Of a stretch of DNA of 64,000 bases, positions 7,692 through 16,060 are shown piece by piece. The position numbers and the translations under genes were made by a program. The stretch's first letter is position 1. Every line of letters starts with the position of its first letter. Source of the DNA: an uncultured Alphaproteobacteria bacterium (lineage in GTDB: Bacteria; Pseudomonadota; Alphaproteobacteria; RF32; CAG-239); assembly GCA_910585375.1 (NCBI GenBank), contig CAJUCZ010000004.1, positions 1 to 64,000 on the forward strand. The letters are read 5' to 3'. The notes under the pieces are model-generated. The model had not been told where the DNA came from and ran no database searches. It saw only the letters and a program-made list of their open reading frames with translations.

Positions 7692-8993
7692 ATGAATACA
7701 ATTGAACGCGTTAAACAATATCAAAAAGATTTGGCAGATTCAAATAATCATAAATTTAGTATAACGGCATTTCTGTTGGGGCCGGTTTATTTTCTCTATT
7801 ATGATCTGGGTGTAGAAGGCGTGGCATTTTTCTTTTTGCCGTTGGTTATTTTTTTGCCGTTGACTTTGTTAGGATTTGGTTGGGAAGCTTTCTGGCTGAT
7901 TTTGTTTTTGTGTGAAGTTGTAGCCGGTTTTTATGCACCGTCAAAGATCAGATCAGCCAAACAAGTTTATATTGAGCGTTTTAAAAATGCTGATCCTGAT
8001 GCTGATATAGCCTATTTTTCGGTCTCTCCTGCTCGGTTGGTACTGTTGAGTTGGTTGAGCGGCGGTCTTTATGAAATCTATTGGGAATATAAAAATTGGT
8101 GCTTTATCAGGAGTAATACCAAAGAAGATATAACGCCTGTGTGTCGTAGTTGGTTATTTGGTATATTTTTTATCTATCCTTTATTTTTGCGGATAAGGAA
8201 AAGTGCTGAAAAATATGTAAAAGTTTCTTCCGGTCTGATGTGGTATGGATTAGGCTATTTAGTATTATGGATTTTTCAGTTGTTTATACAACGGGGAATT
8301 AATAGCGGAATGAATGGAATATGGTTCTCCATCGGATGTTTGGTAACCAGCCCGTTATTGCTGTTGCCCTATCAAAAACAGATAAATGAATACAATCAAT
8401 TTATTAAACCGTCGGAGCCGCAACAAAAAAAACTTTATTTTGGAGAAGTTCTTACCGTTATAATCGGTATGCTTTTATCAGTTTGGGGAGCTGGAATAAC
8501 GTATTCTGAAAATAAAGTTGCTAATGCATTAAACAACTTTAATGACGATAAACAAATGGTTATCGGTTATCTGGGCGGAAGTTATTTGCGCCATACGGAA
8601 GGCTATGGAGAAGTGTGCGCCAATCTCGGTACGCCGTTGCAAAAATATCCGCAGCGTTTTAAGGATGTTTATCGGTGCGAATACCAAGATCTGGCAGATG
8701 TACTTTCTGCACAAGGGCTGTCAATGGAAGAATTCATGAATGAAATGAAACAAAGTCTGAAAGATATTCTGCCGTCGGGAGCAGAAAATAAATTAAGCCA
8801 GATACGTCAGCAGCTGATTATTTCCGTGATGGCAGAAAAAGACAAGGTTCCGCCGGAAGATGTGGAGTGGAAAGATGAGTATGCGGAGATTCTGCCGCTT
8901 AACCGTGTATGTGAATTTCTTGATAATGATCCGGAGTTTGTCTTTTGGGAAAAAGATGAAATAGAACAAGCCGTCAAACAGCTTAAGAAATAA
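7692..8993 (+). CDS. Multi-pass membrane protein with DUF2628-like and DUF4234-like parts
   Basis: The N-terminal ~100 residues contain three hydrophobic segments, with the KFSITAFLLGPVYFLYY opening typical of DUF2628 proteins. A second block (residues ~115-240) has LLSWLSGGLYEIYWEYKNW, resembling DUF4234-type helices, and further transmembrane segments follow. One more membrane helix lies near residue 255. The C-terminal ~160 residues are soluble and charged and match nothing I recognise. AAGGAAAAACA precedes the ATG. The function is unknown; it stands alone. Confidence 0.65.
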   Translation: MNTIERVKQYQKDLADSNNHKFSITAFLLGPVYFLYYDLGVEGVAFFFLPLVIFLPLTLLGFGWEAFWLILFLCEVVAGFYAPSKIRSAKQVYIERFKNADPDADIAYFSVSPARLVLLSWLSGGLYEIYWEYKNWCFIRSNTKEDITPVCRSWLFGIFFIYPLFLRIRKSAEKYVKVSSGLMWYGLGYLVLWIFQLFIQRGINSGMNGIWFSIGCLVTSPLLLLPYQKQINEYNQFIKPSEPQQKKLYFGEVLTVIIGMLLSVWGAGITYSENKVANALNNFNDDKQMVIGYLGGSYLRHTEGYGEVCANLGTPLQKYPQRFKDVYRCEYQDLADVLSAQGLSMEEFMNEMKQSLKDILPSGAENKLSQIRQQLIISVMAEKDKVPPEDVEWKDEYAEILPLNRVCEFLDNDPEFVFWEKDEIEQAVKQLKK

Positions 8994-8998
8994 GGTAT

Positions 8999-10150
8999 TC
9001 AGTATTTGAGGGCGATACCGGAAATAACGGTATAGCCTTTGTTATTATCATTGGAGTTGCGGCTCAGGCCCTTGGAGTTGATAAAACCGTTGATCAGAAA
9101 TAGGTCAAAATAACGGTTAAGGGCAAAACGATTCTCCTGTACGAGTAAGTCGTCACGGTGGCGCGTATTTTCAGCTTCTGTATGCAGATAAGCCAGATTT
9201 GTTTTGAAGCGCCCGAAGTCGTAACCGATTCCAAAATCCCAGGCCTGTCCTTCGCGGTAGTTATCAAAAAACGCCGGCAGGTATGGTGAAAGAGCCTGAG
9301 TGGAAATCGGATTGCGCTTGCCGTCAATGTAGGATTTTTTATAAGATGCGGAAATATGAAATCCGCCGGAAATCCATTTTGCTCCGATGCCCCATTCTTT
9401 ATCCGTGCGGTTAAACATGCCGTAAGCGCCGGAGGTATAAAACGTACCTGCCGGCAGCTTCCATTTGTTAAGCATAGCGGCAGTATAGCCGTCTTCGGTT
9501 GTCTGATAATGTACATAGCGGCTGATCATACCGCGGCGGTTGGCATTGTCCGGCGTGTAACTGAATCCGAATTGGGTGTTGGCAATTTCCGGCGTAAAAT
9601 AATTGAATTTCAGTGCGCGGCCGTCGTCCAAAATATGGGTAGATTTCTGCGTGGCAAATTTCACGCTCTTAAAACGGTTTTTCCAGTTGGTGCTGGAGAG
9701 AAAATAAGTCAGATTGCTGTCTTGCACACCAATCCATGATATCTTGCCGGCTCCTTGATGCAACAGATAGGCGGCACTATAACTGTATCCGGCAGTAAAA
9801 CGGCCATAATCGCGCTTCTCGGCTGACAGATAAGGATAAAAGCGCCAATCGCCTTCCGAATAATCTTTATAATGCTGGCGATAAACAATTGTGTAATTGG
9901 CATGGGCGCCTATACGGCTTCCGTCAGGCGTCAGATAAATGCCCTCAGCTCTCCCGTCTGCCCGAAAAACAGAACGGTTAGGCATATTCTTAAGGTTGTT
10001 CCTGTCCCTTGTTTCCATAATGCCGTAATATTGTCCGGCAAGTCCGGATTGTGAAAACGCCCAATTGTCAGCCCGCGCCCAAAAAGGCAGGACAGAGACA
10101 AGGCTGGCCGGCAAAATAAAAAAACTCATTTTGCCTTTCTTTGTTCGCAT
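8999..10150 (-). CDS. Outer-membrane beta-barrel protein (porin-like)
   Basis: This ~383-residue predicted barrel has a signal peptide with a charged MRTKKGK start, a hydrophobic core and cleavage after WARA. Alternating amphipathic strands run to a C-terminal GIALKY, a terminal aromatic as in BAM substrates. The start at 10150 supplies the basic n-region; an ATG at 10129 has a nearer ribosome-binding site (AAAGG) and is a real alternative. It may be an OprD-like or general porin; substrate unknown. It is convergent with, and nearly touches, the gene ending at 8993. Confidence 0.7.
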   Translation of the reverse strand: MRTKKGKMSFFILPASLVSVLPFWARADNWAFSQSGLAGQYYGIMETRDRNNLKNMPNRSVFRADGRAEGIYLTPDGSRIGAHANYTIVYRQHYKDYSEGDWRFYPYLSAEKRDYGRFTAGYSYSAAYLLHQGAGKISWIGVQDSNLTYFLSSTNWKNRFKSVKFATQKSTHILDDGRALKFNYFTPEIANTQFGFSYTPDNANRRGMISRYVHYQTTEDGYTAAMLNKWKLPAGTFYTSGAYGMFNRTDKEWGIGAKWISGGFHISASYKKSYIDGKRNPISTQALSPYLPAFFDNYREGQAWDFGIGYDFGRFKTNLAYLHTEAENTRHRDDLLVQENRFALNRYFDLFLINGFINSKGLSRNSNDNNKGYTVISGIALKY

Positions 10151-10380
10151 ATTGATAATGATAAACCTTCCGTTTTGACAATATATAAAAATATACCGGC
10201 CAAACCTGAAAAATGTCAAGTCTGATAACAAATAAATTAAAAATGATAAAAAACTTGAAAATAATAAAAAACTTGAAAATAATAAAAAACTAAAAATGCA
10301 GATATATTGAGTAAATACAATGATAGTTTAAAATAAATGTTTTTTTTGTATAAAATTTTGACTATTTTTTGAAAATACCA

Positions 10381-10410
10381 TTGACGAAATTTTAATTTTA
10401 TGCTACTAAT
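10381..10410 (+). promoter_or_regulatory. Predicted sigma-70 promoter of the structured RNA
   Basis: TTGACG at 10381-10386 and TACTAA at 10404-10409 are separated by 17 bp in a very AT-rich stretch. They lie just before the first base-paired element of the RNA at 10414. No other good promoter is seen between the porin gene and the DHH gene. Confidence 0.6.
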
Positions 10411-10413
10411 ATA

Positions 10414-10695
10414 AACATCACGGATAAAACCGTGAAGCATCTGAGAAGGTGCGGGGCTGTCGAAAGCTCTTATGTACTGTGGTGTTGGATATAACATCGT
10501 TAATTTGCCGTCTGTAAAATCAGGCAGTAATAAATATATCCCTGATTATGTGACGCGTCCATGGTCGGGGAGCCTTGAATACATGTTCAGAAGCCTGCCC
10601 AGCAATTGAGGGCAGACTTTAAAAATTCAGGGAGACATGTCAGTACATATGTTTTTCGAACTCTCCGGCCACCTTCTTCTGAGGTGGTTTTTTAT
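10414..10695 (+). ncRNA. Large structured RNA leader upstream of DHH/KH operon
   Basis: About 280 non-coding bases fold into many stems. These include TCACGG/CCGTGA at 10418-10434, GCATCT-GAGA-AGGTGC at 10437-10452, and GGGCT/AGCTC at 10454-10469, whose loop TCGAAA can pair with TTTCGA at 10654-10659. A perfect 9-bp long-range stem joins 10471-10479 with 10641-10649. GGTGTT/AACATC at 10481-10498 has a loop GGATAT that can pair with ATATCC at 10536-10541, and CTGCCC/GGGCAG lies at 10595-10615. It ends in a terminator (CCACCT/AGGTGG, 10669-10687, then six T). TCTCCGG at 10662 can pair with CCGGAGA at 10700, which contains a Shine-Dalgarno. The 3' third aligns with the three smaller leaders at 22192, 37237 and 42138. 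It is not a tmRNA, RNase P, SRP or 6S RNA that I recognise. Confidence 0.75.
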
Positions 10696-10711
10696 TACCC
10701 CGGAGAAGACA

Positions 10712-10756
10712 ATGTATACAATTATTTTTTCTCACATCTTTTCTGTCCGGAAGTAA
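10712..10756 (+). CDS. Possible 14-codon ORF after the structured RNA
   Basis: The ATG at 10712 lies 6 bases after GGAGA (10702-10706), a Shine-Dalgarno that can pair with TCTCC inside the RNA leader. It encodes MYTIIFSHIFSVRK and stops at 10754-10756. It sits exactly where the XRE-like ORFs sit in the three related cassettes. It may be a leader peptide or simply chance; the ribosome-binding site and position are the only evidence. Confidence 0.35.
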   Translation: MYTIIFSHIFSVRK

Positions 10757-10798
10757 AAGCCGTCTCTATGCGTTTAACATATTGAACGGAGAAAAAAT

Positions 10799-11677
10799 AT
10801 GAATAAAGAAGAATTACACTTTTTTCTGGGGGGAAAAGATTTGGAAATGGCAGCAATTAAAACTCTTTTGGAAAAAGAGAATGTAGCTTACAGTGATGCC
10901 GGGCTGGCATGGGGAGCTTCGACATCTAAATATGGTGATGAAATCAGCAAAGTATCTTCAAAGGGCAAAACCCCGGTTCTGGTGGAGTTGCAGGTTGATT
11001 CACCCCTGCCTGAGAATATTATCAATATCGACCACCATAACGACAGAGCCGGAGAACCGGCATCTATTCTGCAAGTTTGCGAAACGCTTGGAATTCAACC
11101 TACACGCACAATGCAACTGATTGCAGCTAATGACAGCGGATATATTCCGGCAATGAAAGCTATGGGCGCCACACCGGAAGAGGTTAGTCAAATTCGGCTG
11201 ATGGATCGTCAGGCACAGGGAATTACTGCCGAGCAGGAACAGGAAGCCGAACGCGCAATTGCTGAAAAAGAAGAAGTTTACGGTGTAACGGTGGTTCGAA
11301 TGAAGCATTCCAAAACGGCAACGGTAACTGATCGTTTGTTCGATGAAAATAAACCACAAAATTTGTTGATATTTTCAGAGGACGGCGAAGTTAACTATTT
11401 TGGTAACGGCCTTATTTGTAAAGAGCTGCAAGGCAACAAAACAGGAAAAGATGAAAACGGTTATGACACCTTTGACCATTTTGGTGGCTGGAATGGCGGT
11501 ACAGGGCTTGGTAAAAGTGATGGCACGGCTTTTTGGGGCGGATATCCCAACCATGCCGAAGTGCTGAAATTTGTTATCAACCGCAACCGTGAGCTTAACC
11601 AGAAAGAAAAAAGCGCGCCGCAGCAGGATATGATAATGAAAAGTATTATTAAAGATTTCGGAAACCGCAGCCGTTAA
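10799..11677 (+). CDS. DHH-motif phosphoesterase-like protein
   Basis: This 292-residue protein carries the IDHHND motif (residues ~78-83) that names the DHH phosphoesterase superfamily. The Asp-containing AANDSGY segment at ~108-114 is plausible as the next metal-binding motif. DHH enzymes hydrolyse phosphodiesters in nanoRNA, cyclic dinucleotides or single-stranded DNA. The earlier Asp motifs are not obvious. A Gly/Trp-rich C-terminal segment (FDHFGGWNGGTGLG, ~225-240) may replace DHHA1. A CGGAGAAAAAAT ribosome-binding site precedes the start. It lies between the structured RNA and a KH-domain gene, which suggests RNA as substrate; that is inference. Confidence 0.65.
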   Translation: MNKEELHFFLGGKDLEMAAIKTLLEKENVAYSDAGLAWGASTSKYGDEISKVSSKGKTPVLVELQVDSPLPENIINIDHHNDRAGEPASILQVCETLGIQPTRTMQLIAANDSGYIPAMKAMGATPEEVSQIRLMDRQAQGITAEQEQEAERAIAEKEEVYGVTVVRMKHSKTATVTDRLFDENKPQNLLIFSEDGEVNYFGNGLICKELQGNKTGKDENGYDTFDHFGGWNGGTGLGKSDGTAFWGGYPNHAEVLKFVINRNRELNQKEKSAPQQDMIMKSIIKDFGNRSR

Positions 11678-11686
11678 CAATATGGA

Positions 11687-11766
11687 GGAACCGGAGCTAT
11701 CCGGTTCCTCACCGCTGCTGGGCGGTTTGATGCACAGCAGCTGTAAACTGCCCCAATTTGCAGGAG
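11687..11766 (+). promoter_or_regulatory. Hairpin plus H-type pseudoknot before the KH gene
   Basis: The 96-bp spacer between the DHH and KH genes holds a 9-bp hairpin (GGAACCGGA 11687-11695 with TCCGGTTCC 11700-11708, loop GCTA) and then an H-type pseudoknot. Stem 1 is GCTGCTG 11714-11720 with CAGCAGC 11735-11741. Its loop GGCGGTTT (11721-11728) pairs with AAACTGCC (11745-11752). The Shine-Dalgarno AGGAG begins at 11762. No T-run follows, so this looks like a translational control element rather than a terminator. Confidence 0.6.
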
Positions 11767-11773
11767 AAGAATT

Positions 11774-14119
11774 ATGACTGATAATGAATTACTAACATGG
11801 CCGATATTTTCGGCAAACCAAGATGAAGTGGCAAAGGCTTTAAAAGAAAAAGGTTACACGGTAAAAAAGATTTGGAAAAAGGTAAGCGGTAGCGATTCTT
11901 TACAAGAACTGTATTTTGAAATATCTGTTGCGGATGATGTTATCAGCAAAGAAGCCATTGATGCCGTTAATAAAGATATTTCAGAATGTTCCGAGCACGT
12001 GAAAAATTATAAGTTAAAACAAATTGACAATGAATTTGAAAAAAACATCCTTGATAAGCAAGGTATTTTATCTTTTATAAAATATAATAAATATCAGAAA
12101 CCTCAGCCACAAAAAAGATATTATCAAGATAAATATGACTACTGGTTTTCTGTAACAAGTTTTGATGACGGCAAAATATTTCTTGCAGATAGAGAAAAGT
12201 TGGAAAAAAATAAAGACCAAGCCATAGAAATTGTAAGGCCTGATTTGTTAACTACAAATATTGAAAAAGAGTTGAAGGATAAAGCATATGAGGCAAAGTT
12301 AACTTTAAAATACAAAGAATATGACCATTTTACATATATTGTTAAAGGCCATGAACTGGAAAATGTCTTTTGGATGGATTTGGACTTATCCAATCCCGAA
12401 GATATGCAAAAAGCCTTAGCGCAGGATTCTTTGCGCTGGCCATCGTTCAGTGCTCTAGACAAAGAACTGGCCGCAAAGCTTGAAGAACACGGATATATCT
12501 GTAGAAAAGTCGGCCGAAGCGGTTTTGACAGCCGTAATCGTTTTAATGTCATGACCCAGGACGGCAAGCTGACTTCCGAAGTCTTAGAGCGGCTTAAACA
12601 GGAAGTCAATAATTGCCGAAAGATTTTAGCTGAGGAGAAAATTCGCGCTTTTGACCAATATTTTGATGAGCAGTCACCGGATAAAAATAAGGTTTATTCT
12701 GTGGTTGAGAATGGAAATGATTTTTATTTAACCCGCACCCAAGATTCTGAAAAATATGACACGATTGCCTCTGACATTGTTGCGTTCACGGCAGACCATC
12801 GTAGAAATGTAGGACATACTTATAAAGAGCTGCTTATTCATAAAGAACGAATCAAAACTGATAAGCGCCATGTTATTACTTTTGAGGTTCCGCAAAAGAT
12901 GATCGGGCGCATTATCGGCAAAGGAGGGGCAAATATTAAAGCGCTGGGGCAGAAATATGGCAAGCATTTTAAGGTTATTCAAGATCCCGGAGAGATTTAC
13001 AGAAACAATTTGACAGAGCTGCACGAGACCTTCTCAACTATGTTGAACAACGGAACCGCTTTGTCATTTGACCTTAGTTTATCCCAATATCCGTGGCTGA
13101 ATGAAAAAGATAAAAAAGAACTGCAGGAAAAGTTTACCTCAGCCGTCATTGAAAAAGACAAACAACGGGAGAAAGAAGCGCAGCTCAAACATGAACGCGA
13201 TATTTATATTGTAACATCTAACGTTATGTCTTATTTAGGAGATATGACTTCTCTGCCGGAAAATGAGGTTGTCCTTAAACTTGCAGAGTTTTTGCGGAAG
13301 AATAAAGACAATACGGAGATTATTCCGGTTCAGCCCAATCGTGAAGAACTGGAAACAATCAAGCAGAAAGCATTTGAAACCAGAGAACGGGAGATAAAAA
13401 GGCAACAGGAGCTAAAAGAAGCCGAACATCGTTATTTTATGGATGCTGTTCATAATCAAATGCTGCGGGTTTTAGAAGAAACAGGAAAAGTAATAGAAGC
13501 AGAAAAGCTGACCCAATTCATAAACACAAAATTTGAGGGTAAAGATCCGGTTCGGCTGCAAGAACTTAAAAAAGAAGCATTCGAGGAACGTGCTGAAAAA
13601 GAGCGGCAGTTTCCCCAAAAAGTAGAGAAACTGCGCGAGATTTATTATAACGTAATTGCCGCTGAAATTACCAATCGAAACGGAGAAATTATTCGTCACG
13701 CCTGCGAAAGCAATGGATCAGCCAGCAGAGTTTTCAACGCGTTGTATGATCAGGCCGAAGAAGCCGGATTGAAAGAAGAATTTTACTTTATCAATATTGC
13801 AGAAACTCCACAAGATGACAGTGAGGCCGAACTTTACCGGCATAATGTCAAATTCATGGAACAATTTGTGGTTCAAGATATTGAGGAAAACGGCGGCTAT
13901 TATGATTCGGATGTTTGCTTTTATATTTCGAAATCGCTGAAAAAGGAAACGGCAGCAGAGATACTTCCCATACAAAAACAAACAGAAGATGTTCCTTCGG
14001 AGCCGCAAATCAGCTTGAAAGAAGCCAAAGCTCAGGCCAAAGGCCAAAAGAGTAAAGGGAAAACCAATAATCTGGCCGATTTGGCGATGCTTCTTAACGG
14101 CGGAAAAGGCAGTCGTTAA
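11774..14119 (+). CDS. Large KH-domain protein with duplicated N-terminal module
   Basis: This 781-residue cytosolic protein contains one clear KH domain at residues ~365-405, with the RNA-binding signature IGRIIGKGGANIKAL. Two related modules precede it: residues ~5-90 (LTWPIFSANQDEVAKALKEK) and ~219-300 (LRWPSFSALDKELAAKLEEH) share the WPxFSAxxxExAxxLxExGY pattern, so the N-terminal half is an internal duplication. Residues ~440-640 are charged and coiled-coil-like, with repeated AxxFxxREREI helices. The C-terminus is Lys-rich. I do not recognise the full architecture. Single-stranded RNA or DNA binding follows from the KH domain; partnership with the DHH protein and upstream RNA is inferred from the operon. 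Confidence 0.7.
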   Translation: MTDNELLTWPIFSANQDEVAKALKEKGYTVKKIWKKVSGSDSLQELYFEISVADDVISKEAIDAVNKDISECSEHVKNYKLKQIDNEFEKNILDKQGILSFIKYNKYQKPQPQKRYYQDKYDYWFSVTSFDDGKIFLADREKLEKNKDQAIEIVRPDLLTTNIEKELKDKAYEAKLTLKYKEYDHFTYIVKGHELENVFWMDLDLSNPEDMQKALAQDSLRWPSFSALDKELAAKLEEHGYICRKVGRSGFDSRNRFNVMTQDGKLTSEVLERLKQEVNNCRKILAEEKIRAFDQYFDEQSPDKNKVYSVVENGNDFYLTRTQDSEKYDTIASDIVAFTADHRRNVGHTYKELLIHKERIKTDKRHVITFEVPQKMIGRIIGKGGANIKALGQKYGKHFKVIQDPGEIYRNNLTELHETFSTMLNNGTALSFDLSLSQYPWLNEKDKKELQEKFTSAVIEKDKQREKEAQLKHERDIYIVTSNVMSYLGDMTSLPENEVVLKLAEFLRKNKDNTEIIPVQPNREELETIKQKAFETREREIKRQQELKEAEHRYFMDAVHNQMLRVLEETGKVIEAEKLTQFINTKFEGKDPVRLQELKKEAFEERAEKERQFPQKVEKLREIYYNVIAAEITNRNGEIIRHACESNGSASRVFNALYDQAEEAGLKEEFYFINIAETPQDDSEAELYRHNVKFMEQFVVQDIEENGGYYDSDVCFYISKSLKKETAAEILPIQKQTEDVPSEPQISLKEAKAQAKGQKSKGKTNNLADLAMLLNGGKGSR

Positions 14120-14428
14120 AGTACGGAAAGAATACTCGGTTTTATGCAGAATGCAAACCTGAATTTATAATAAAAAATTTTTGTTCTTGATCTCAAACAG
14201 ATAACACAGAACAGAATGACACCGATTAAAGGAGTGAAAAATGGATTGATATAAAAATACGTTCTATTTTAGAAAAAGCTTTCAACGAAGACGGTTGTAC
14301 TCTTTATAGTTGTTAACTTTTGCAAATATATATAGCGCCTCGTCTTCAAAAATGAGGTGTTCTTCTGCCTGCCAGAACCTTGTAATGAGCCGGCTTCCTC
14401 CGCTGCTTCAACTCCAATCTTAGCCAAT
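14120..14428 (+). other. Intergenic region after the KH gene
   Basis: No convincing gene is seen. AAAGGAGTGAAAA followed by ATG at 14241 gives only a two-codon ORF (ATG GAT TGA). A shifted frame would read ~22 more codons (ending GCTLYSC), so a decayed or recoded tiny gene is possible but unproven. Nothing else is supported. Confidence 0.4.
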
Positions 14429-14461
14429 AAAAAAGCTGTTCTTTATGAACAGCTTTTTTTG
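14429..14461. terminator. Bidirectional rho-independent terminator
   Basis: A stem AAAAGCTGTTC / GAACAGCTTTT with a TTTAT-type loop is flanked by A and T runs. It lies downstream of tRNA-Pro (minus strand) and of the KH operon (plus strand). Confidence 0.88.
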
Positions 14462-14516
14462 AAGCACTTTTTGTGTCTGCGATACCGGAATAAATTGACC
14501 GCTACCGCTGTGCGGT

Positions 14517-14593
14517 TGGTCGGGATGACTGGATTTGAACCAGCGGCCCCTTGCACCCCATGCAAATGCGCTACCAGGCTGCGCTACATCCCG
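14517..14593 (-). tRNA. tRNA-Pro (anticodon GGG)
   Basis: On the minus strand a full cloverleaf is seen. The acceptor stem is CGGGATG/CATCCCG, the D arm contains AGCCTGGTA, the anticodon loop ATGGGGT gives anticodon GGG, and the T arm carries GGTTCAAATCC. The 3' end A-CCA is encoded in the genome (14517-14520). Confidence 0.95.
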
Positions 14594-14743
14594 AAATTTT
14601 ATAAAATCTAAGAATATTCTATACGGCTTTGCCGGCAAAAAAGCAAGCATTATTTTTAATTATAAATGAAATATTGCACATATAAATAAAGAATGTTACA
14701 CTAAACATAATTCAGAGCATAGTTTTACAAGGAAAATCATATC

Positions 14744-15385
14744 ATGTCATTTTTTATGTCGGTAGGCCGCCATGAATCTTATGAACGCCATGGAGCCAAA
14801 TATCCGATTACGCCATCGGGAATAGCAGATGCCTGGCTGAGTGGTCCGATTCTTGAGGAACAATCCGCACCGGTAGACGTGATATACACGTCGCCTCTGC
14901 CTCGGGCGAAAGCCACGGCTGTCGCGCGCGGCATGTCAATAGGATGTTTGAATATTATAATCAGTGAAGCTCTGCACGAAAACGCTGTACCGTTGGATGT
15001 GCTGAAATTTCAAAAACAAACGCTTTCAGAAGCGGAGGCTGCCGGCATTAAACATATTCACCTTGTAACCCATCAGCCGGTTGTTTCAATTCTGGGCGGT
15101 TCTTATTCCGTGCCGCCGGGAAGCATTTATCTTTATAAGGGAGAAAGCTGGCAGGATATTATGCAGCGCAGGGCAGAGATTATGTCGTTGCCTTCTGTGG
15201 AAAGGTTGCTGTATGTTCTGCAGTTTGAGAAGCCTGAAGCTTTTGACCGTATGTCTGTACGCTATGCCGGATTAACGGCTTTGGCGCAAGAGCATGGAGG
15301 TTCTTTTGAAAGCCTTTTGTCGGCTTATGCTGCTTCAAACCCGAAAATGATAGCGGCACAAAGGTTTTCCGGTCGATCCCGCTAA
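14744..15385 (+). CDS. Histidine-phosphatase-superfamily-like protein
   Basis: A 213-residue protein. The N-terminal RHESYERHG resembles the RHG catalytic motif of the histidine phosphatase (phosphoglycerate mutase-like) superfamily. YTSPLPRAKATAVA matches the conserved SPxxRAxxTA motif, and LVTHQPVV holds the second catalytic His, as in SixA. The C-terminal ~90 residues are not family-typical. Its substrate is unknown: a phosphohistidine protein as in SixA or a small molecule are both possible. AAGGAAAATCAT precedes the ATG. It is a single gene between tRNA-Pro and an unknown gene. Confidence 0.72.
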   Translation: MSFFMSVGRHESYERHGAKYPITPSGIADAWLSGPILEEQSAPVDVIYTSPLPRAKATAVARGMSIGCLNIIISEALHENAVPLDVLKFQKQTLSEAEAAGIKHIHLVTHQPVVSILGGSYSVPPGSIYLYKGESWQDIMQRRAEIMSLPSVERLLYVLQFEKPEAFDRMSVRYAGLTALAQEHGGSFESLLSAYAASNPKMIAAQRFSGRSR

Positions 15386-15500
15386 TTTTTATTGACCGTT
15401 TTGCCATAAATTTATCTACATGATTTGTATTTTATTTGACATCAGGCTCTAAAGTTATAAATTAACCTCACAAGTTAAATTATTTATAATCTTATTATAT

Positions 15501-16025
15501 ATGAATATACAAATAGAGTTGAAGGACGTAGTCGGCTTGCCGGAATTGTTATCAGAAGATGATAGTGGCAATGCTTATAAGAAAAGGGTTTTTTCCATCA
15601 TTATTCGTGAACAGACTCTGTCTCTTGGCGAAAATCATGTAAATAATGCCCTTAACATCGGCAACAGCTTTAATCCGATATTGGGAAACTGCCGTTTGAA
15701 TAAAGAGCCGCTGATAAATTGGAAACATCTGATAAAATCTTTAATCTGCTGTGACTATCATAATCCGGTGATTAAAAAGAAGATTCAGAAAGTGCTTGGT
15801 CAAATGGAAGAGGTGGAAAGACTTAAGATACTGTTATCCGGTCTCGGATATTTTACCTTTCGGGACTGGCGCCGCCGCACGGCATTACTGCGCAAAAAAC
15901 GAAAAATATTGCGGCAGAAAGTAGATTTTAACGTTTTTGTTGCTATGGCCATTATGGTTTATGAACAGAAGAAACTGGGAACGGGAGTAGAGTTTTTACA
16001 GGAATTGTGCGTCTGTTATGCTTAA
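15501..16025 (+). CDS. Hypothetical protein, 174 aa
   Basis: I do not recognise this family. It is soluble, with no signal peptide or obvious motif. A strongly basic helix (DWRRRTALLRKKRKILRQK, residues ~127-145) suggests contact with nucleic acid or membrane, and three Cys lie near the C-terminus. The upstream sequence is AT-rich and lacks a clear ribosome-binding site. A strong shared terminator follows. Confidence 0.55.
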   Translation: MNIQIELKDVVGLPELLSEDDSGNAYKKRVFSIIIREQTLSLGENHVNNALNIGNSFNPILGNCRLNKEPLINWKHLIKSLICCDYHNPVIKKKIQKVLGQMEEVERLKILLSGLGYFTFRDWRRRTALLRKKRKILRQKVDFNVFVAMAIMVYEQKKLGTGVEFLQELCVCYA

Positions 16026-16028
16026 AAC

Positions 16029-16059
16029 AAAAACCCTGACAGAAAGGTCAGGGTTTTTG
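16029..16059. terminator. Bidirectional rho-independent terminator
   Basis: A stem AACCCTGAC / GTCAGGGTT with an AGAAAG loop, A-run before and T-run after, lies between convergent genes. Confidence 0.92.
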
Positions 16060-16060
16060 T

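Noticed and set aside
10414..10695. tmRNA, RNase P RNA, SRP RNA, 6S RNA or cobalamin riboswitch
   Set aside because: None of their conserved cores could be found; the layout with terminator, Shine-Dalgarno and short ORF fits a cis-acting leader better.
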